DNA of 36,798 nucleotides from Roseibium sp. (lineage in GTDB: Bacteria > Pseudomonadota > Alphaproteobacteria > Rhizobiales > Stappiaceae). The notes under the pieces are model-generated. The model did no database searches. It worked only from the letters and a program-made list of their open reading frames with translations, and was not told where the DNA came from. Position numbers and translations under genes: made by a program. The stretch covers positions 1-36,798 of the forward strand of contig NZ_JAILWL010000006.1 in NCBI RefSeq assembly GCF_025698965.1. The letters are read 5' to 3'. Shown here piece by piece: positions 35,117 through 36,798 of the stretch. Numbering within the stretch: position 1 is the first letter of the stretch; each line of letters starts with the position of its first letter.

Positions 35117-36778
35117 ATGGCAATCAGCGCGAACCGGTTGGAACTGCTGCAAATCGCTGATGCGGTCGCACGGGAAAAATCGATCGACCGGATGATCGTC
35201 ATCAACGCGATGGAAGATGCGATCCAGAAGGCGGCCCGCTCCCGCTACGGCACGGAGACGGAAGTCCGTGCCGAGATCAATCCGAAGACCGGTGAGATCC
35301 GCCTGCAGCGTCTGCTCCAGGTTGTTGAAACGGTCGAAAATGTCTCCACGGAGATTTCCCTGGCCGATGCGCAGGCCCGGAACCCGGAAGCGAGCCTTGG
35401 CGACTTTATTGCCGAGCCGCTGCCGCCGCTCGACTTCGGCCGTATTGCCGCACAGTCCGCAAAACAGGTGATCGTGCAGAAAGTGCGCGAAGCCGAGCGT
35501 GACCGCCAGTATGAAGAATTCAAGGATCGCGTTGGCGAAGTCATCAATGGCGTCGTCAAACGTGCTGAATACGGGAATGTCATTGTTGATCTTGGTCGCG
35601 GTGAAGGCATCGTGCGCCGTGACGAATTGATTCCCCGTGAAATTTTCCGGACCGGTGACCGCATTCGCGCCATTATCTACGATGTCCGCCGCGAGCAGCG
35701 TGGACCGCAGATCTTCCTGTCACGGACCCATCCGCAATTCATGGCCAAACTGTTCGCTCAGGAGGTTCCTGAAATCTACGACGGTGTCATCGAGATCAAA
35801 TCGGTTGCACGTGACCCGGGATCTCGCGCAAAGATCGCCGTTATTTCCAAGGACAGTTCCATCGATCCGGTCGGTGCCTGTGTGGGTATGCGCGGCAGTC
35901 GCGTTCAGGCTGTGGTCGGTGAACTGCAGGGCGAAAAAATCGACATCATCCCGTGGAACGAAGAGCCGGCGACATTCATCGTCAATGCGCTGCAGCCTGC
36001 GGAAGTGGCCAAAGTCGTGTTGGACGAAGACGCGGAACGTATTGAAGTTGTCGTTCCCGATGACCAACTGTCTCTTGCGATCGGCCGTCGTGGTCAGAAT
36101 GTACGTCTTGCCTCTCAGCTGACCGGCTGGGCCATCGATATCATGACGGAGCAGGAAGAATCCGACCGCCGTCAGAAGGAATTCCAGGAACGCTCCAACC
36201 TGTTCATGGAAGCACTCAATGTCGACGAGATGGTTGGCCAGCTGCTGGCGACCGAAGGCTTCACCTCCGTTGAGGAAGTCGCCTATGTGGAGATCGAGGA
36301 AATCTCCATGATCGAGGGCTTCGACGACGACACGGCAGTGGAAATTCAGGCGCGTGCGCGGGATTATCTGAATGAGCTGGAAGCAAAGCTCGACGAAGAG
36401 CGTCAGGCGCTCGGTGTTTCCGATGAACTCCGTTCTATTGATGGCCTGACGATGGCCATGCTCGTTGCTCTGGGCAAGGACGAAATCAAGTCGATGGAAG
36501 ATCTTGCGGGTTGCGCCGCCGACGACCTTGTCGGCTGGACCGAACGCAAGGATGGCGAGACCAAACGTTTTGAAGGGTCTTTGTCCGGCTTCGACGTTTC
36601 CCGGGCAGATGCGGAAAACATGGTGATGGCAGCACGTCTGGCGGCAGGCTGGATTACCGAGGAAGAACTGGCAGCACAGGCTGCGGCGGCAGAGGAAGAC
36701 GAAGACGAAGAAGAAGTCGTCGAAGAAGCCGAAGCCGTTGAGGAGGAAGCACCGGCCGGTGCCATCCTGAACGGATAA
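35117..36778 (+). CDS. nusA: Transcription termination/antitermination protein NusA
   Basis: RNA polymerase-binding factor controlling pausing, termination and rRNA antitermination. Length is 553 residues. The N-terminal polymerase-binding domain is about 1-130; the S1 domain is about 135-200 (VVKRAEYGNVIVDLGRGEGIVRR); two KH domains follow (KIAVISKDSSIDPVGACVGMRGSRV; then LSLAIGRRGQNVRLASQLTGW). Helix-hairpin-helix repeats run from about 365 to 515, and the C-terminus is a very acidic tail. The frame opens at 35096; the ATG at 35117 has GAGGAG 6 bases upstream. The gene is complete, ending 20 bases before the window edge. Confidence 0.98.
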   Translation: MAISANRLELLQIADAVAREKSIDRMIVINAMEDAIQKAARSRYGTETEVRAEINPKTGEIRLQRLLQVVETVENVSTEISLADAQARNPEASLGDFIAEPLPPLDFGRIAAQSAKQVIVQKVREAERDRQYEEFKDRVGEVINGVVKRAEYGNVIVDLGRGEGIVRRDELIPREIFRTGDRIRAIIYDVRREQRGPQIFLSRTHPQFMAKLFAQEVPEIYDGVIEIKSVARDPGSRAKIAVISKDSSIDPVGACVGMRGSRVQAVVGELQGEKIDIIPWNEEPATFIVNALQPAEVAKVVLDEDAERIEVVVPDDQLSLAIGRRGQNVRLASQLTGWAIDIMTEQEESDRRQKEFQERSNLFMEALNVDEMVGQLLATEGFTSVEEVAYVEIEEISMIEGFDDDTAVEIQARARDYLNELEAKLDEERQALGVSDELRSIDGLTMAMLVALGKDEIKSMEDLAGCAADDLVGWTERKDGETKRFEGSLSGFDVSRADAENMVMAARLAAGWITEEELAAQAAAAEEDEDEEEVVEEAEAVEEEAPAGAILNG

Positions 36779-36798
36779 GAACGAGGGCGGAAACCTTC

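Overview
The window reads as chromosomal core DNA of an alphaproteobacterium of the order Hyphomicrobiales (Rhizobiales). The evidence is the gene set and gene order: dnaA-dnaN-recF-gyrB, dnaK-dnaJ followed by a PmtA-type methyltransferase, hslV-GNAT-hslU, and tsaB-rimI-fur-plsC-miaB-phoH-ybeY-ybeX-lnt-XRE-metK-trmB-rimP-nusA. Moderate GC and protein style would fit a marine Stappiaceae-like genus (Roseibium/Labrenzia), but that is inference. I see no tRNA, rRNA, insertion sequence, prophage, CRISPR array or integrase.

Layout. Bases 1-8895 are nearly all minus strand: gyrB (3' part outside the window), recF, dnaN, dnaA, a rhodanese-domain protein, rpsT, an enoyl-CoA hydratase and mutM. The roughly 600-base gap between the rhodanese gene and rpsT has one perfect DnaA box, one near-match, A/T-rich tracts and palindromes, and is the best oriC candidate here. 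The plus-strand pair ubiE-ubiB (9048-11438) makes ubiquinone and faces alkB (minus). From 12426 to the right edge every gene is on the plus strand: dnaK-dnaJ-pmtA, then a small less-conserved stretch (an unrecognised peptidoglycan-binding-domain protein and an FMN reductase), then hslV-GNAT-hslU, uspA, nfuA, and the long conserved block from tsaB to nusA.

How the genes work together. The left part is replication and repair (initiator, clamp, RecF, gyrase, Fpg, AlkB). The middle is proteostasis: DnaK/DnaJ and the HslUV protease. dnaK and hslV each have an RpoH-type promoter with the same 18-nt spacer, so they probably form one heat-shock regulon. The right part combines tRNA modification (TsaB, MiaB, TrmB), ribosome maturation (RimI, YbeY, RimP, PhoH), envelope lipid and lipoprotein synthesis (PlsC, Lnt, possibly PmtA), metal regulation (Fur/Mur), Fe-S delivery (NfuA), SAM synthesis (MetK) and transcription termination control (NusA).

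Most of the window is ordinary core genome. The stretches worth a second look are the orphan protein at 16733-17869, the oriC candidate, the structured leaders (dnaA-dnaN gap, rpsT, metK, trmB, rimP-nusA) and the paired heat-shock promoters. I found no convincing evidence of a wholly new multi-gene system; the orphan protein is the nearest candidate.
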